Shown piece by piece: positions 1 through 7,886 of a stretch of DNA of 64,000 bases. The stretch is taken from assembly GCA_022780515.1 (NCBI GenBank), contig JALEUV010000066.1, positions 1-64,000 of the forward strand, in the 5' to 3' direction. The DNA is from Anaerococcus sp. (lineage in GTDB: Bacteria > Bacillota > Clostridia > Tissierellales > Peptoniphilaceae). Made by a program: the position numbers and the translations under genes. Below the pieces are notes generated by a model that was not told the origin of the DNA, did no database searches, and saw only the letters and a program-made list of their open reading frames with translations. The number at the start of each line of letters is the position of its first letter. Within the stretch, counting starts at the first letter, position 1.

Positions 1-559
1 CTTGTTAGTTTATGTTTTTTCTTTTATTTCTTAACAAAACTTTACAAGTTTGGGTTCTCTTTTTCTATTTTACACATAATATTTTATACTATGAAAATGT
101 CACCTATAATGAAGAAGACTCGTCTATAATATAATCGACTAAATTCTACACAATATATAATATCTCCATTGAACTTTTTCTAATTCAACAAAGAGGTGGT
201 TCAGAATACCTTAATAAAAAGAGCTTATTACCAAAGAGATATATTATAGAAATATTTCAATCAACTTGGAGAATAAAAAAATTTATTTTCTATTATCCTA
301 TAATCTTAATTATTTAACAAGCCCTAATTATAATTTATCCTCATCAATGGCAAAGTCTTAGTAATATAATTTTTAAATTTACATAAGCTGTGATTTGGAA
401 TAAATATTGGAAGATTAAAGCTCTGTTGGTGTAATTCTATAAGAAGAAAAAGCAATGAATGTAAAATATTTGCAAAATCTCAAATCCGTGTTGAATACAA
501 GGATTTATCAAGTAATAATAATATCAAAATAAGGTGTTAGAAAATCATATAAGGAGCTT
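1..559. other. AT-rich stretch without recognisable genes
   Basis: No open reading frame with a start, ribosome binding site and recognisable product is visible on either strand; stops are frequent in all frames. The composition is very AT-rich with scattered short coding-like scraps, matching the broken genes just downstream, so I read it as decayed former coding or intergenic DNA. No terminal inverted repeats or transposase motifs were seen. Confidence 0.5.
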
Positions 560-562
560 GTG

Positions 563-682
563 ATGAGGAAGAAGTATAGAGATAGGTTTACTGATCCTGA
601 GATTTTAAAAAATATAAAAAATTTAGAAAGATACCTGAAAAGCAGAAAAATTATAGAGAAAGGATTTATATATGAATTTTAA
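563..682 (+). CDS. Small basic ORF (39 aa), possibly a remnant
   Basis: A 39-codon frame opens with ATG (GTG three bases earlier) behind a good AAGGAG ribosome binding site and runs to TAA, overlapping the start of the broken lemA gene by 11 bases. The product is rich in Lys, Arg and aromatic residues (begins MRKKYRDRF, ends KGFIYEF) with no membrane segment or known motif. It is below the length of the ORF track. It may be a genuine small gene translationally coupled to lemA, or the surviving piece of a longer gene in a decaying region. Family not recognised. Confidence 0.25.
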   Translation: MRKKYRDRFTDPEILKNIKNLERYLKSRKIIEKGFIYEF

Positions 683-1194
683 ATTTATACTTGCAGGAAT
701 ACTAGGAATAATTTTATTAATATTTGTAATTTGGTGGGTAATAACCTCCAATAGTTTTAATAGATGTCAGGTTGTAATTAACGAATCTAAGAAAAATCTA
801 GACATAGCCCTAGCTAAAAGATATGATACCATTCGTAAAAAACAAATGTAGCAAAATCTTATGCCAAACACGAAAAACTCTTGATAATATTATAAATCTT
901 AGAAACAAAGTAGAAAAAGATGCAATAAAATGCCAAGATCAAGCAATTAACAACTTATTTTCCCTTGCAGAAGCTTATCCGGACCTTAAATCATCCTAAG
1001 AATTTATCAACCTCCAAGACGAAATAGCTGATGAAAACGCTCAAGTATCAGCAGCAAAAAGGATTATAAACAATAATATTAGCATATTTAACCAAGAAAT
1101 AGTAACATCACCTAAATCAATTGTAGCCAAATTTAAAGGCCTAAAAGAAATGGATCTTTTACAAGAAGAAAATATAGAAAACAAAGATCAATAA
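672..1194 (+). pseudogene. lemA: Broken lemA (LemA family membrane protein)
   Basis: Translating across frames gives a nearly complete LemA family protein: an N-terminal membrane helix (FILAGILGIILLIFVIWW), the RYDTI segment matching the family's RRYDLIPNL, then KSYAKHEK, and a C-terminal part with LAEAYPDLK and a helix ending near KEMDLLQE. The frame is broken by a stop at 849-851 with a shift around it, a second shift near 890, and an in-frame TAA inside the PDLKSS segment. LemA proteins are membrane-anchored helical-bundle proteins of poorly known function. Several independent lesions indicate real decay rather than one sequencing error. Confidence 0.8.
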
Positions 1195-1421
1195 GCGACT
1201 TTGACTATGATGCTGACTAAACTTCTATTTAGTTTATTAAACTAGTATATTGATAAAAACAGTAAGAGTAGTAGGGAATAGTAAAGCATGAATTCTACTA
1301 GCATTTTAAAAGATCAAGATGGTAATCGGTAAGTACATAGTTTAATAGTGAAAATAAAGAGTTGCTATGTCGCTTTCAGCCTTATTACTTAGTTTGATTT
1401 GTAATAAATAAGGAGATTTTT

Positions 1422-1872
1422 ATGAAGGTATTTATAAATCTAGTATTTTTTCTAGTGATAATTTTTAATTTTTCTAAAAGAAAAGCGAATTTATTTAGAA
1501 GCTGAGATTCCTAAAATATCAATTATGTCAGCTTTATTCCTGGTGATTGTGGGTTTTGCTATTAGTTTTATAAGGATAAGACGATTTTAGGCTTTATAAG
1601 CCTTATCTGTGCAGTGGTATGTTTTCTTTTTTTATAGGGATTGGTATAAGTGAGGAAAATTTTAATAGCTTTATTGCAAATTCTATTGGTATTAAGTCGA
1701 TACCTTTTGATGAGATAAAAAGTATAGATATTATAATTGAAGATAGGATAGAGGTTAAATTTAAAGCCTAGGTCAGGACTCTATACAGTATTTTAATTTA
1801 TCTTTGAAAAATGATTTGATTAAATTTTTAGAGAATCATCTTGAGCCAAATATTTTATCTCTTAACAAGTGA
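1422..1872 (+). pseudogene. Broken gene for a small membrane protein
   Basis: A start (ATG at 1422) with a good GGAG site opens a hydrophobic segment, but the frame stops after 27 codons. Following the coding signal through at least three frameshifts recovers two more hydrophobic segments (around SIMSALFLVIVGFAISFI and ILGFISLICAVVCF), then a soluble C-terminal part with IKSIPFDEIKSIDIIIEDR, ending in SLNK and TGA at 1872. The soluble part resembles the strand pattern of bacterial PH-like membrane proteins, but this is a guess. It lies with the broken lemA in one decayed block. Confidence 0.6.
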
Positions 1873-1964
1873 TTTTAAGTCTAAAAAACTGAAAATCCTA
1901 AATATGGTATTTAGTCATTTAGATAATTTGTAATTTAATTAGTAAAATTTTTAAAAAATATCTC

Positions 1965-1994
1965 TTGCAAATGTTAACATATATGGGTTATAAT
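1965..1994 (+). promoter_or_regulatory. Promoter of the pyrH-frr-pil operon
   Basis: TTGCAA at 1965-1970 and TATAAT at 1989-1994 are separated by 18 bases. The expected start of transcription lies about ten bases before the pyrH ribosome binding site, so the leader would be very short. It marks the border between the decayed upstream DNA and the intact operon. Confidence 0.65.
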
Positions 1995-2014
1995 TATAGT
2001 AAATAGGAGGGATG

Positions 2015-2731
2015 ATGCAAGAATTTAAGAGAGTCGTTTTGAAACTTAGTGGTGAATCCCTTGCAGGTGATAGGGGTTTCGGTTTTGATGACGATGTGAT
2101 TATAAATATATGTGAAAATATAAAGGCTGTTTCTGATTTTGGAGTTGAACTTGCCATTGTTGTTGGTGGAGGAAACTTCTGGCGAGGTAGATCTGGCAAG
2201 GAAATTGACAGAGCATCTTCTGACACTATTGGAATGTTAGGAACTGTTATGAATGGTCTTAGGGTTCAAGGAACTTTAGAGAAGATGGGACTTGATACTA
2301 GACTTATGACAGCCATAGATATGAAGGAAGTTGCTGAGCCTTATATTAGAAGAAGGGCTGAGAGGCACTTAGAAAAGAAGAGAATTGTTATCTTTTCAGC
2401 AGGAACTGGTCTTCCATATTTTTCTACAGATACTACAGCATCTCTTAGGGCTCTTGAAATAGGGGCTGATGTTATTCTTTTGGGTAAGACTGGAACTGAT
2501 GGAATTTATGATAAGGACCCTAATGTTTATCATGATGCCGTTAAGTTTGATAGGCTAACCTATAAGGAAATTTTGACTAAAGAGCTTAAGATAATGGATA
2601 CTACTGCAACATCTTTGTGCATGGATAATGATATGCCTCTTATAGTTTTTGGAATTGATGATCCAAGTAATCTAGTTAGAATTTTTAGGGATAAAGATCC
2701 TATTGGAACTATAGTAAAAGGAGAATTTTAG
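2015..2731 (+). CDS. pyrH: UMP kinase
   Basis: PyrH phosphorylates UMP to UDP, the step feeding UTP and CTP synthesis; the bacterial enzyme is a hexameric amino-acid-kinase-fold protein regulated by GTP and UTP. The sequence shows the N-terminal KLSGES phosphate-binding loop, the GGGNFWRG glycine loop near residue 50, and the nucleotide-binding segment with [15 protein letters not shown]. Length (238-239 aa) is normal. Two ATGs are present at 2012 and 2015; I prefer 2015 because AGGAGG at 2005-2010 leaves only one base before 2012. The usual rpsB-tsf neighbours are missing upstream, replaced by decayed DNA. The TAG stop abuts the frr ATG in the same frame. Confidence 0.96.
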   Translation: MQEFKRVVLKLSGESLAGDRGFGFDDDVIINICENIKAVSDFGVELAIVVGGGNFWRGRSGKEIDRASSDTIGMLGTVMNGLRVQGTLEKMGLDTRLMTAIDMKEVAEPYIRRRAERHLEKKRIVIFSAGTGLPYFSTDTTASLRALEIGADVILLGKTGTDGIYDKDPNVYHDAVKFDRLTYKEILTKELKIMDTTATSLCMDNDMPLIVFGIDDPSNLVRIFRDKDPIGTIVKGEF

Positions 2732-3292
2732 ATGAATTACGAAGATATTAAGAAACAAGCTGAAGAAGCTATGCAAAATTCTGTAAATGGATTTGAGAAT
2801 AGAATTGCTAATATTAAGGCAGGTCGTGCTACTGAATCAATACTTGATGGTATAACTTTTTCTTATTATGGAACTGAGACACCAATTAATCAAGCAGCAA
2901 CAATTTCTATTCCAGAAGCAAGACTATTAGTTATAAAACCTTGGGATAAGAACAATGTTAAGGCTATTAAGAATGCGATTTTGAAGTCAAACATTGGTAT
3001 CAACCCTCAAGACGATGGAGAAGTTATTAGGCTACCATTCCCACAACTAACAGAAGAGAGAAGAAAGGAATATACTAAAGAAGTAGATTCTTATTCAGAA
3101 GATGCAAAGATCTCTGTTAGAGCTAAGAGAAGGGATGCTATGGATGAAGTTAAGAAGAGTGAAAAATCAGGAGACATCACAGAAGATGATAGATTTTCAT
3201 TAGAAGAAGAACTTCAAAAAATTACAGATAAGTACATTAAATCTATAGAAGAGATAACTCAAAAGAAAAATAAGGAGCTAATGTCAGTATAG
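2732..3292 (+). CDS. frr: Ribosome recycling factor
   Basis: RRF splits the post-termination ribosome together with EF-G so that subunits can be reused. The 186-residue length is typical, as are the N-terminal RIANIKAGRA segment, the PEARLLVIKPWDKN region, and the C-terminal helix carrying VRAKRRDAMDEVKK. The start ATG directly follows the pyrH TAG, with AAGGAG lying inside the pyrH end at a normal distance. In many Bacillota uppS-cdsA follow frr; here a pilus gene follows immediately, with another zero-gap TAG junction. Confidence 0.97.
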   Translation: MNYEDIKKQAEEAMQNSVNGFENRIANIKAGRATESILDGITFSYYGTETPINQAATISIPEARLLVIKPWDKNNVKAIKNAILKSNIGINPQDDGEVIRLPFPQLTEERRKEYTKEVDSYSEDAKISVRAKRRDAMDEVKKSEKSGDITEDDRFSLEEELQKITDKYIKSIEEITQKKNKELMSV

Positions 3293-4384
3293 TTGAATAA
3301 GATAGATTTCGCAAGGATAAGAGATTTTTTAAATAAAGATATAGGACCAAGTAAAATATCGCCTAGGATTATGACTTTATTTTTAAAGCAATTATCCTTG
3401 CTTTTAAATTCAGGACTTAGTTTAGATAAGGCCTTGATTATAATTCGTGATCAAAAACTAGATAAGAAACTTACTAAAAGTTTGGAGGGCGTTTTATACC
3501 AACTAGATCAGGGTTATAGTGCCTATGAAGCTTTCAGGAAGGAAGAAAAGGTCTTTGGCCCCATGCTAATTGCCTTTATAAAGTCAGGAGATGAGAGTGG
3601 AAAACTCGCTGATATATTGGAAGAATATGCGAGATATGTGGATTTTGATAGCAAGAACAAAAACCAAATAAAGCAAGCCTTGATTTATCCTATTATATTA
3701 CTTCTTGTTACCATCTTTGTGGTGGCTATAATTATGACGGTGGTTATGCCTACCTTTGTATCTACCTTTGAGAGTTATGGAGTAGACCTCCCTATAACTA
3801 CAAGGATATTGATAGGAATTTCCGAGACTTTTAGAGATTATGGGCTTGGTTTTTTGCTGTTTATATTGTTGGCCCTACTTGGATTTTTATTTTTATATAG
3901 AATAGCCTCCTTTAGGTTTAGGGTTGATACCCTTATATTCAAGTACATGCCCTTTAAGAAATTAAGATCTTTAAATATCGAATATCAGATTTCATCCCTA
4001 TTATATATCTTAAGGTCAGGAGATATAAATTTGATAGAGTGCATGGACATAATAAAGGCAGCCTTCAAGAATACATATTTAAAAATTCAATTTGATTATA
4101 TTAAGGAAGATCTCACTAAGGGACTTAGTCTTTCCAAATCCTTTGATATGAGAGGGATTTTTTCCAGATTATTAGTATCAATGGTCGAAGTTGGAGAGGA
4201 AAGTAGTAATTTGGAAGAATCATTGGATAAAGCTTCGGCTTACTATGCCAATGAATACATATATAGATTGGTCGGTGTTTCTAGACTTGCAGAACCAGTA
4301 ATGATTTTGATAATGGCTCTAATAGTCGGTTTTGTTGTATTTTCTGTTGCTATACCGATGTTTGACTCGGTAAATTATATTTAG
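3293..4384 (+). CDS. Type IV pilus / type II secretion inner-membrane platform protein (PilC/GspF family)
   Basis: This is the polytopic platform protein on which the pilus motor ATPase acts during pilin polymerisation. Two GspF-type helical domains are visible: the first around residues 27-150 (LTLFLKQLS-like start, LLNSGLSLDKAL) followed by a long membrane segment near 130-155, then a second membrane segment near 180-205 and a second domain with SSLLYILRSGDINL, ending in a third membrane helix. The TTG start abuts the frr TAG in the same frame; the nearest ribosome site (AAGGAG) is about 15 bases away, so initiation may depend on coupling to frr termination. No PilB or PilT ATPase gene is nearby. 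Confidence 0.9.
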   Translation: MNKIDFARIRDFLNKDIGPSKISPRIMTLFLKQLSLLLNSGLSLDKALIIIRDQKLDKKLTKSLEGVLYQLDQGYSAYEAFRKEEKVFGPMLIAFIKSGDESGKLADILEEYARYVDFDSKNKNQIKQALIYPIILLLVTIFVVAIIMTVVMPTFVSTFESYGVDLPITTRILIGISETFRDYGLGFLLFILLALLGFLFLYRIASFRFRVDTLIFKYMPFKKLRSLNIEYQISSLLYILRSGDINLIECMDIIKAAFKNTYLKIQFDYIKEDLTKGLSLSKSFDMRGIFSRLLVSMVEVGEESSNLEESLDKASAYYANEYIYRLVGVSRLAEPVMILIMALIVGFVVFSVAIPMFDSVNYI

Positions 4385-4393
4385 GAGAGGAAT

Positions 4394-4753
4394 ATGATTA
4401 AGAAAAAGAGAAAAGGATTTACATTGATCGAACTTGTTATAGTTATAGCAATAATTGCTATCTTAGTAGCCATAGCTATACCTAGGTACCAAGCTACTAG
4501 AAAAAGAGCTGCAGTTACTGCCCACAATTCTAACGTGCAAATGCTTAAATCTGCTGGTGTAATGGCCCTTTCTGAAAATGAAAAGTTAACAAAAGATGCT
4601 GTAGAAAAATACGTTGAGAAATGGCCAGAAGTTCCAAAGGGAATAGGGCATGATGGAGCTAAATATGAAGTAACTAGTGACGGAGATAATATTGTAGTTA
4701 CTCCTGGTGAAATAGAAACAGGGGAAGAGACCAGTACAGAGAATAACGGTTAG
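4394..4753 (+). CDS. Type IV prepilin, probable major pilin (ComGC/PilA-like)
   Basis: The product starts with a short basic leader ending KRKG, then the class III prepilin signature FTLIELVIVIAIIAILVAIAIP with Glu at mature position 5 and a continuous hydrophobic helix. The prepilin peptidase encoded next door should cut after the glycine. The remaining roughly 80 residues form a small soluble domain ending in an acidic tail (GEETSTENNG). It has AGGAGAGG just before the ATG and is the best ribosome site of the block, consistent with a highly made subunit. The family is type IV pilin or competence pseudopilin; which of these is not decidable from sequence. Confidence 0.88.
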   Translation: MIKKKRKGFTLIELVIVIAIIAILVAIAIPRYQATRKRAAVTAHNSNVQMLKSAGVMALSENEKLTKDAVEKYVEKWPEVPKGIGHDGAKYEVTSDGDNIVVTPGEIETGEETSTENNG

Positions 4754-4759
4754 GATTAA

Positions 4760-5476
4760 ATGTTAAAAATTTTTATATTTGCCATAGGAACAATATTTGG
4801 ATCATTCGCTAGCTTAGTAGTAGAGAGGTCTATCAGAGGGGAGTCTATTGTCTTTCCAGGTAGTCATTGCGATTCCTGTGGCAAGAGCTTGAAATTTTAT
4901 GAAAATATTCCTATACTTTCCTTTATTTTCCAAGGAGGAAGGTGTAGGAGCTGTGGGGCAAAAATTCCTCCAAGGTTTCTTATAATGGAAATGTTAGGGG
5001 GGATTTTGATTCTCCTAGCGACCCACTATGGTTTAAGTCTTAGGGCATTTATGGTTTTTCTATCTTTGTTATTTGCCTTAATAATTGCCCTAATAGACCT
5101 TAGAACTATGGATATTTATATGACTTATGTATATGTTTTAATAGGTCTTGGGGTAATTTATAGGGTATTGTTTAGGAGCTTTTCAATAGGGTATTTCAAG
5201 AATATTGGAATGTTTACCTTGCTTTATTTACTGGTTTATTTTATTTCTCAAAAGTCTATAGGCGATGGGGATTTATTTTTTTATCTTGCCTTAAGTCTTT
5301 TTACGAGAGATAGTTTGTTTGTTTATTTTTGCTTGATATCTATTTGGTTAGGAGGGATATGGGGGATATTCTTGTTAATTAAATATAGAAACAGGAAGAT
5401 GTCTATGCCCTTTGGTATCTTTATATTTTTATCTTACTTTATAACATCTTTGTTGGAGGTTAGAATTTTCCTATGA
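4760..5476 (+). CDS. pilD: Prepilin peptidase / N-methyltransferase (A24 family)
   Basis: This membrane aspartic protease removes prepilin leaders and methylates the new N-terminus. The N-terminal cytoplasmic domain carries two zinc-type cysteine pairs (CDSCGKS and CRSCGAK), as in bifunctional enzymes. The first catalytic aspartate lies in ALIDLRTMDIY, the second in the GDGD motif of KSIGDGDLFFYLAL. Six to eight hydrophobic segments are visible over 238 residues. It sits six bases after the pilin and overlaps the next pseudopilin by four bases, so the processing enzyme and its substrates are co-expressed. Confidence 0.95.
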   Translation: MLKIFIFAIGTIFGSFASLVVERSIRGESIVFPGSHCDSCGKSLKFYENIPILSFIFQGGRCRSCGAKIPPRFLIMEMLGGILILLATHYGLSLRAFMVFLSLLFALIIALIDLRTMDIYMTYVYVLIGLGVIYRVLFRSFSIGYFKNIGMFTLLYLLVYFISQKSIGDGDLFFYLALSLFTRDSLFVYFCLISIWLGGIWGIFLLIKYRNRKMSMPFGIFIFLSYFITSLLEVRIFL

Positions 5477-5958
5477 GAAAGAGAGGCTTTACCCTTATAG
5501 AAGTTGTTGTTTCTATCCTAATAATCTCTATAATGTCCTATGTCCTAATTTTCAAATTTAATTTTGTTGAAAAGGCTAGGTTTAGGAATGAAAAAAATCA
5601 GTTGTTAAATGATATCTACTATATTAGGCAAAAGGCTATCTTATCAGGAGTAGATACAAAAATTAAGTTTGAAAAGGATTCTTACAAGATTTTCCAAACA
5701 CATAATGGAAATCTAGAAACAATTGATGGTAAATACCGTAAACTAAAGTACATAAGCCTAGCTGATGATAGCAGAGGAGATACAATAGTAAATTTCAATC
5801 CATCCGGATCTCCATCAGAAGCTACGACTATCAATTTTATATATAAGATAGGTTCAGAAAGAAGCAATTTATTTTTGGCAATAGGTGTAGGAGGCAGTGT
5901 GAGAATTTATGAAAATGATGAAGAAGTCGAAGATATTGACTGGCTTTACACTGGTTGA
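5473..5958 (+). CDS. Minor pseudopilin (GspH/ComGD-like)
   Basis: The leader MRKRG is followed by FTLIEVVVSILIISIMSYVLIF, a standard prepilin cleavage site with Glu at +5 and a hydrophobic helix. The rest (about 130 residues) is a soluble domain rich in beta-type alternation, with YYIRQKAILSGVD resembling GspH-type pseudopilins. It overlaps the end of the peptidase gene by four bases (ATGA) and itself overlaps the next pseudopilin by 50 bases. Such minor pilins usually prime pilus assembly at the tip; that role is inferred from family. Confidence 0.82.
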   Translation: MRKRGFTLIEVVVSILIISIMSYVLIFKFNFVEKARFRNEKNQLLNDIYYIRQKAILSGVDTKIKFEKDSYKIFQTHNGNLETIDGKYRKLKYISLADDSRGDTIVNFNPSGSPSEATTINFIYKIGSERSNLFLAIGVGGSVRIYENDEEVEDIDWLYTG

Positions 5959-6232
5959 AGTAATCATAGCCCTAGGACTCATAGGAATAATAGCGGTATC
6001 TATGATGCCAGGACTTAATTCACTAATTCAAATAGATAGGCAAGTAAAAGAAGAGAGCAGAATTACTTATGCCCTAGAAGGGGCCATAGAAAAAGCAAGC
6101 GATGATCCCTATCAACTTATGGAAATTAATGATTACAAAATCGAGCTAAGGGTTAGTCCATACGGCCAAAGTGAAAACCTACATATTTACGAAGCCACTT
6201 ATGAAGACTATTCCTTAGACCTAGTGAGGTAA
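5909..6232 (+). CDS. Minor pseudopilin (GspI/ComGE-like)
   Basis: A 107-residue protein with prepilin signature TGFTLVEVIIALGLIGIIAVSMMPG, so cleavage is expected after the glycine and Glu is at +5. The short soluble part fits the small GspI-type minor pilins. Three ATGs lie at 5909, 5915 and 5918; none has an ideal ribosome site (AGGAGG is 14 bases before the first), and all overlap the preceding gene by 41-50 bases. Translation is probably coupled to that gene. Exact start uncertain. Confidence 0.78.
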   Translation: MKMMKKSKILTGFTLVEVIIALGLIGIIAVSMMPGLNSLIQIDRQVKEESRITYALEGAIEKASDDPYQLMEINDYKIELRVSPYGQSENLHIYEATYEDYSLDLVR

Positions 6233-6235
6233 CTT

Positions 6236-6781
6236 ATGAAAAAGAAAGGCTTTACCCTAATAGAGCTTGTAGTTGCCATCGCCATATCAAGTATTTTAAT
6301 AGCAGCTATAGGCCTTGTACTATCGACAAATATAGGTATATCTAACCAAGCCTATCTCAGCGAAAAATCCTACAAGCAGGCAGCCTATGCCATGACCTAC
6401 ATAGAAGATAAAATTAATAGTGCTTACAAGATAACTGAAATAAACGATAGGGATAATTGTAATTTTTATCTTTTTAAGGAAGATAGTCCCTATGAAGTAA
6501 AAGATAAGGGATCAGCTGGGCCGAAATATAAAAAGGTCTATTCCAAATATAGGTTCTATACTAAAAACTTGGATCATAAAACCATCCTTCTTATTGAAAC
6601 CGAAAATGAATATGGGGATGAAACCGGTATAGGCCGTAATAGGGTGGCAGATCTTGAAGATATAAGCCTCCATTATGATAGGGAAAATGAGATTATAAAT
6701 ATCTTGATAAATCAAACAAATAAATTTTCAAGATTTGAAGGGGCTATAAGGGTGGATAAGAAGTTGGTTAACGATGAATAA
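6236..6781 (+). CDS. Minor pseudopilin (GspJ/PilW-like)
   Basis: The leader MKKKG precedes FTLIELVVAIAISSILIAAIGLVLS, a full prepilin signature with Glu at +5. About 150 further residues make a soluble domain, with EKSYKQAAYAMTYIEDKINSAYKI after the helix as is usual for GspJ-type proteins (a helix continuing before the sheet). GAGG six bases before ATG gives a good ribosome site, and the spacing from the previous gene is three bases. The last eight bases overlap the next gene. Confidence 0.82.
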   Translation: MKKKGFTLIELVVAIAISSILIAAIGLVLSTNIGISNQAYLSEKSYKQAAYAMTYIEDKINSAYKITEINDRDNCNFYLFKEDSPYEVKDKGSAGPKYKKVYSKYRFYTKNLDHKTILLIETENEYGDETGIGRNRVADLEDISLHYDRENEIINILINQTNKFSRFEGAIRVDKKLVNDE

Positions 6782-7742
6782 GCAAAAGAAAAAAGGATTT
6801 ATAATTGTTTATGTTCTGATAATACTATTAGTTGTAGCAGTAATCTTTAGCTTTTTTCTGGGTCAAATTGAAAATAACAAGGACCTAAATGACAATTTGT
6901 TAGATAGAAAACAGCTAAATTATGATATGTTATCTACTAATAATCTTGTTCTAGAAGAAAAGTATGACTTAATAAAGGACTTTATGATAAATACCTACTC
7001 AGGAAAATCTGAGGACCAAGCAAGAAAGGAATTTTCCATTTCTTATAAGGATAAGACATACTCATTTATCCTTGTCTACCTAAAAGAAACCAATAACCTT
7101 GAGCTAGATGATACTTTTTTGCTTGCTAATAAGAGGACTTACTCAAAAAAATCAGCTACCCTCCTTCATACTTACCTCAAAGCAGACGTAAATCCCATAT
7201 TAGATTTTGAAGGTCCACCAACCTATGAGGAAGCCGATGAAGAATATGACAAGGTAGAATTCACAAATGAACCTATCGTTAAAGATGAATTAATTATTAA
7301 AGATAAGAGTAAAGATAGCGAGGATATCAAAAAAGAAAGTGATAATAATAAAGATAGGTCCAATGATGAAGAAAATGATAAGAATGAAGCAAGTAGTGAT
7401 GTGCTAGAAAATGACTCTAGTAATGAAAATGAAGATACTAGTGATAAGGAAAAAATTGAAAAAGATAAGGAAGAAGATATAGAAATCCTAGACCATGGGG
7501 TCATAAATATTGAAGGAGACCTTATACTTGAGGATGATTTTACTTTTGAAGGAATCTTAATTGTAAAGGGAAATGTTAAGACTAATGGTCACAAGTTAAA
7601 TATAAGGGGGCAATTTATCGGGCACTATTATGATAATGATGATATAAAAATTATCAGGGATAAGAAAGTGACTAGGGAATATATAGCTAATATAGATGAC
7701 TTGCTTGATTTTTATACCTATGCTCAGAAATTTAATAATTAA
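6774..7742 (+). CDS. PilX/GspK-like pilus protein with long acidic linker
   Basis: The N-terminus (KKKGFIIVYVLIILLVVAVIFSFFLG) looks like a prepilin leader plus helix but lacks Glu at +5, as is typical for PilX/GspK-type members. A soluble region to about residue 150 is followed by roughly 90 residues that are almost entirely Asp, Glu, Lys, Ser and Asn, predicted disordered. The last 80 residues (from VINIEGDLILEDDFTF) form a repetitive strand pattern like a small beta-solenoid. The gene is last in the pilus block and overlaps the previous one by eight bases. Role inferred as tip or adaptor subunit; the linker makes it unusual. Confidence 0.65.
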   Translation: MNKQKKKGFIIVYVLIILLVVAVIFSFFLGQIENNKDLNDNLLDRKQLNYDMLSTNNLVLEEKYDLIKDFMINTYSGKSEDQARKEFSISYKDKTYSFILVYLKETNNLELDDTFLLANKRTYSKKSATLLHTYLKADVNPILDFEGPPTYEEADEEYDKVEFTNEPIVKDELIIKDKSKDSEDIKKESDNNKDRSNDEENDKNEASSDVLENDSSNENEDTSDKEKIEKDKEEDIEILDHGVINIEGDLILEDDFTFEGILIVKGNVKTNGHKLNIRGQFIGHYYDNDDIKIIRDKKVTREYIANIDDLLDFYTYAQKFNN

Positions 7743-7822
7743 CATGTGAAATAAGTATAGGATTACTTTGTGAGATAAGTTTAGAGGGAGCATCAAATAT
7801 TATAAGCAAGACCACTTACCTA

Positions 7823-7866
7823 TATAATAGAGAAAAAGTTAAAGTTAAGTATAATAGTAGTATAAA
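7823..7866 (+). promoter_or_regulatory. AT-rich candidate promoter region of ackA
   Basis: The spacer between the pilus block and ackA carries three TATAAT-like boxes (7823-7828, 7850-7855, and TATAAA at 7861-7866), but none has a convincing -35 box at 16-18 bases. A promoter is expected here because the pilus operon has no business driving acetate kinase; which box is used cannot be told. Confidence 0.3.
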
Positions 7867-7886
7867 TTAGAATCTTTGGAGGTAAT

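Noticed and set aside
1201-1421. Possible small gene or RNA between the two pseudogenes
   Set aside because: Only a weak ACTAAA/TTTAGT hairpin and a 13-codon frame without a supported product were seen.
7223-7504. Serine-rich minus-strand ORF opposite the PilX-like gene
   Set aside because: It is the antisense of the Asp/Glu-rich linker; its low complexity is a mirror artefact and there is no ribosome site.
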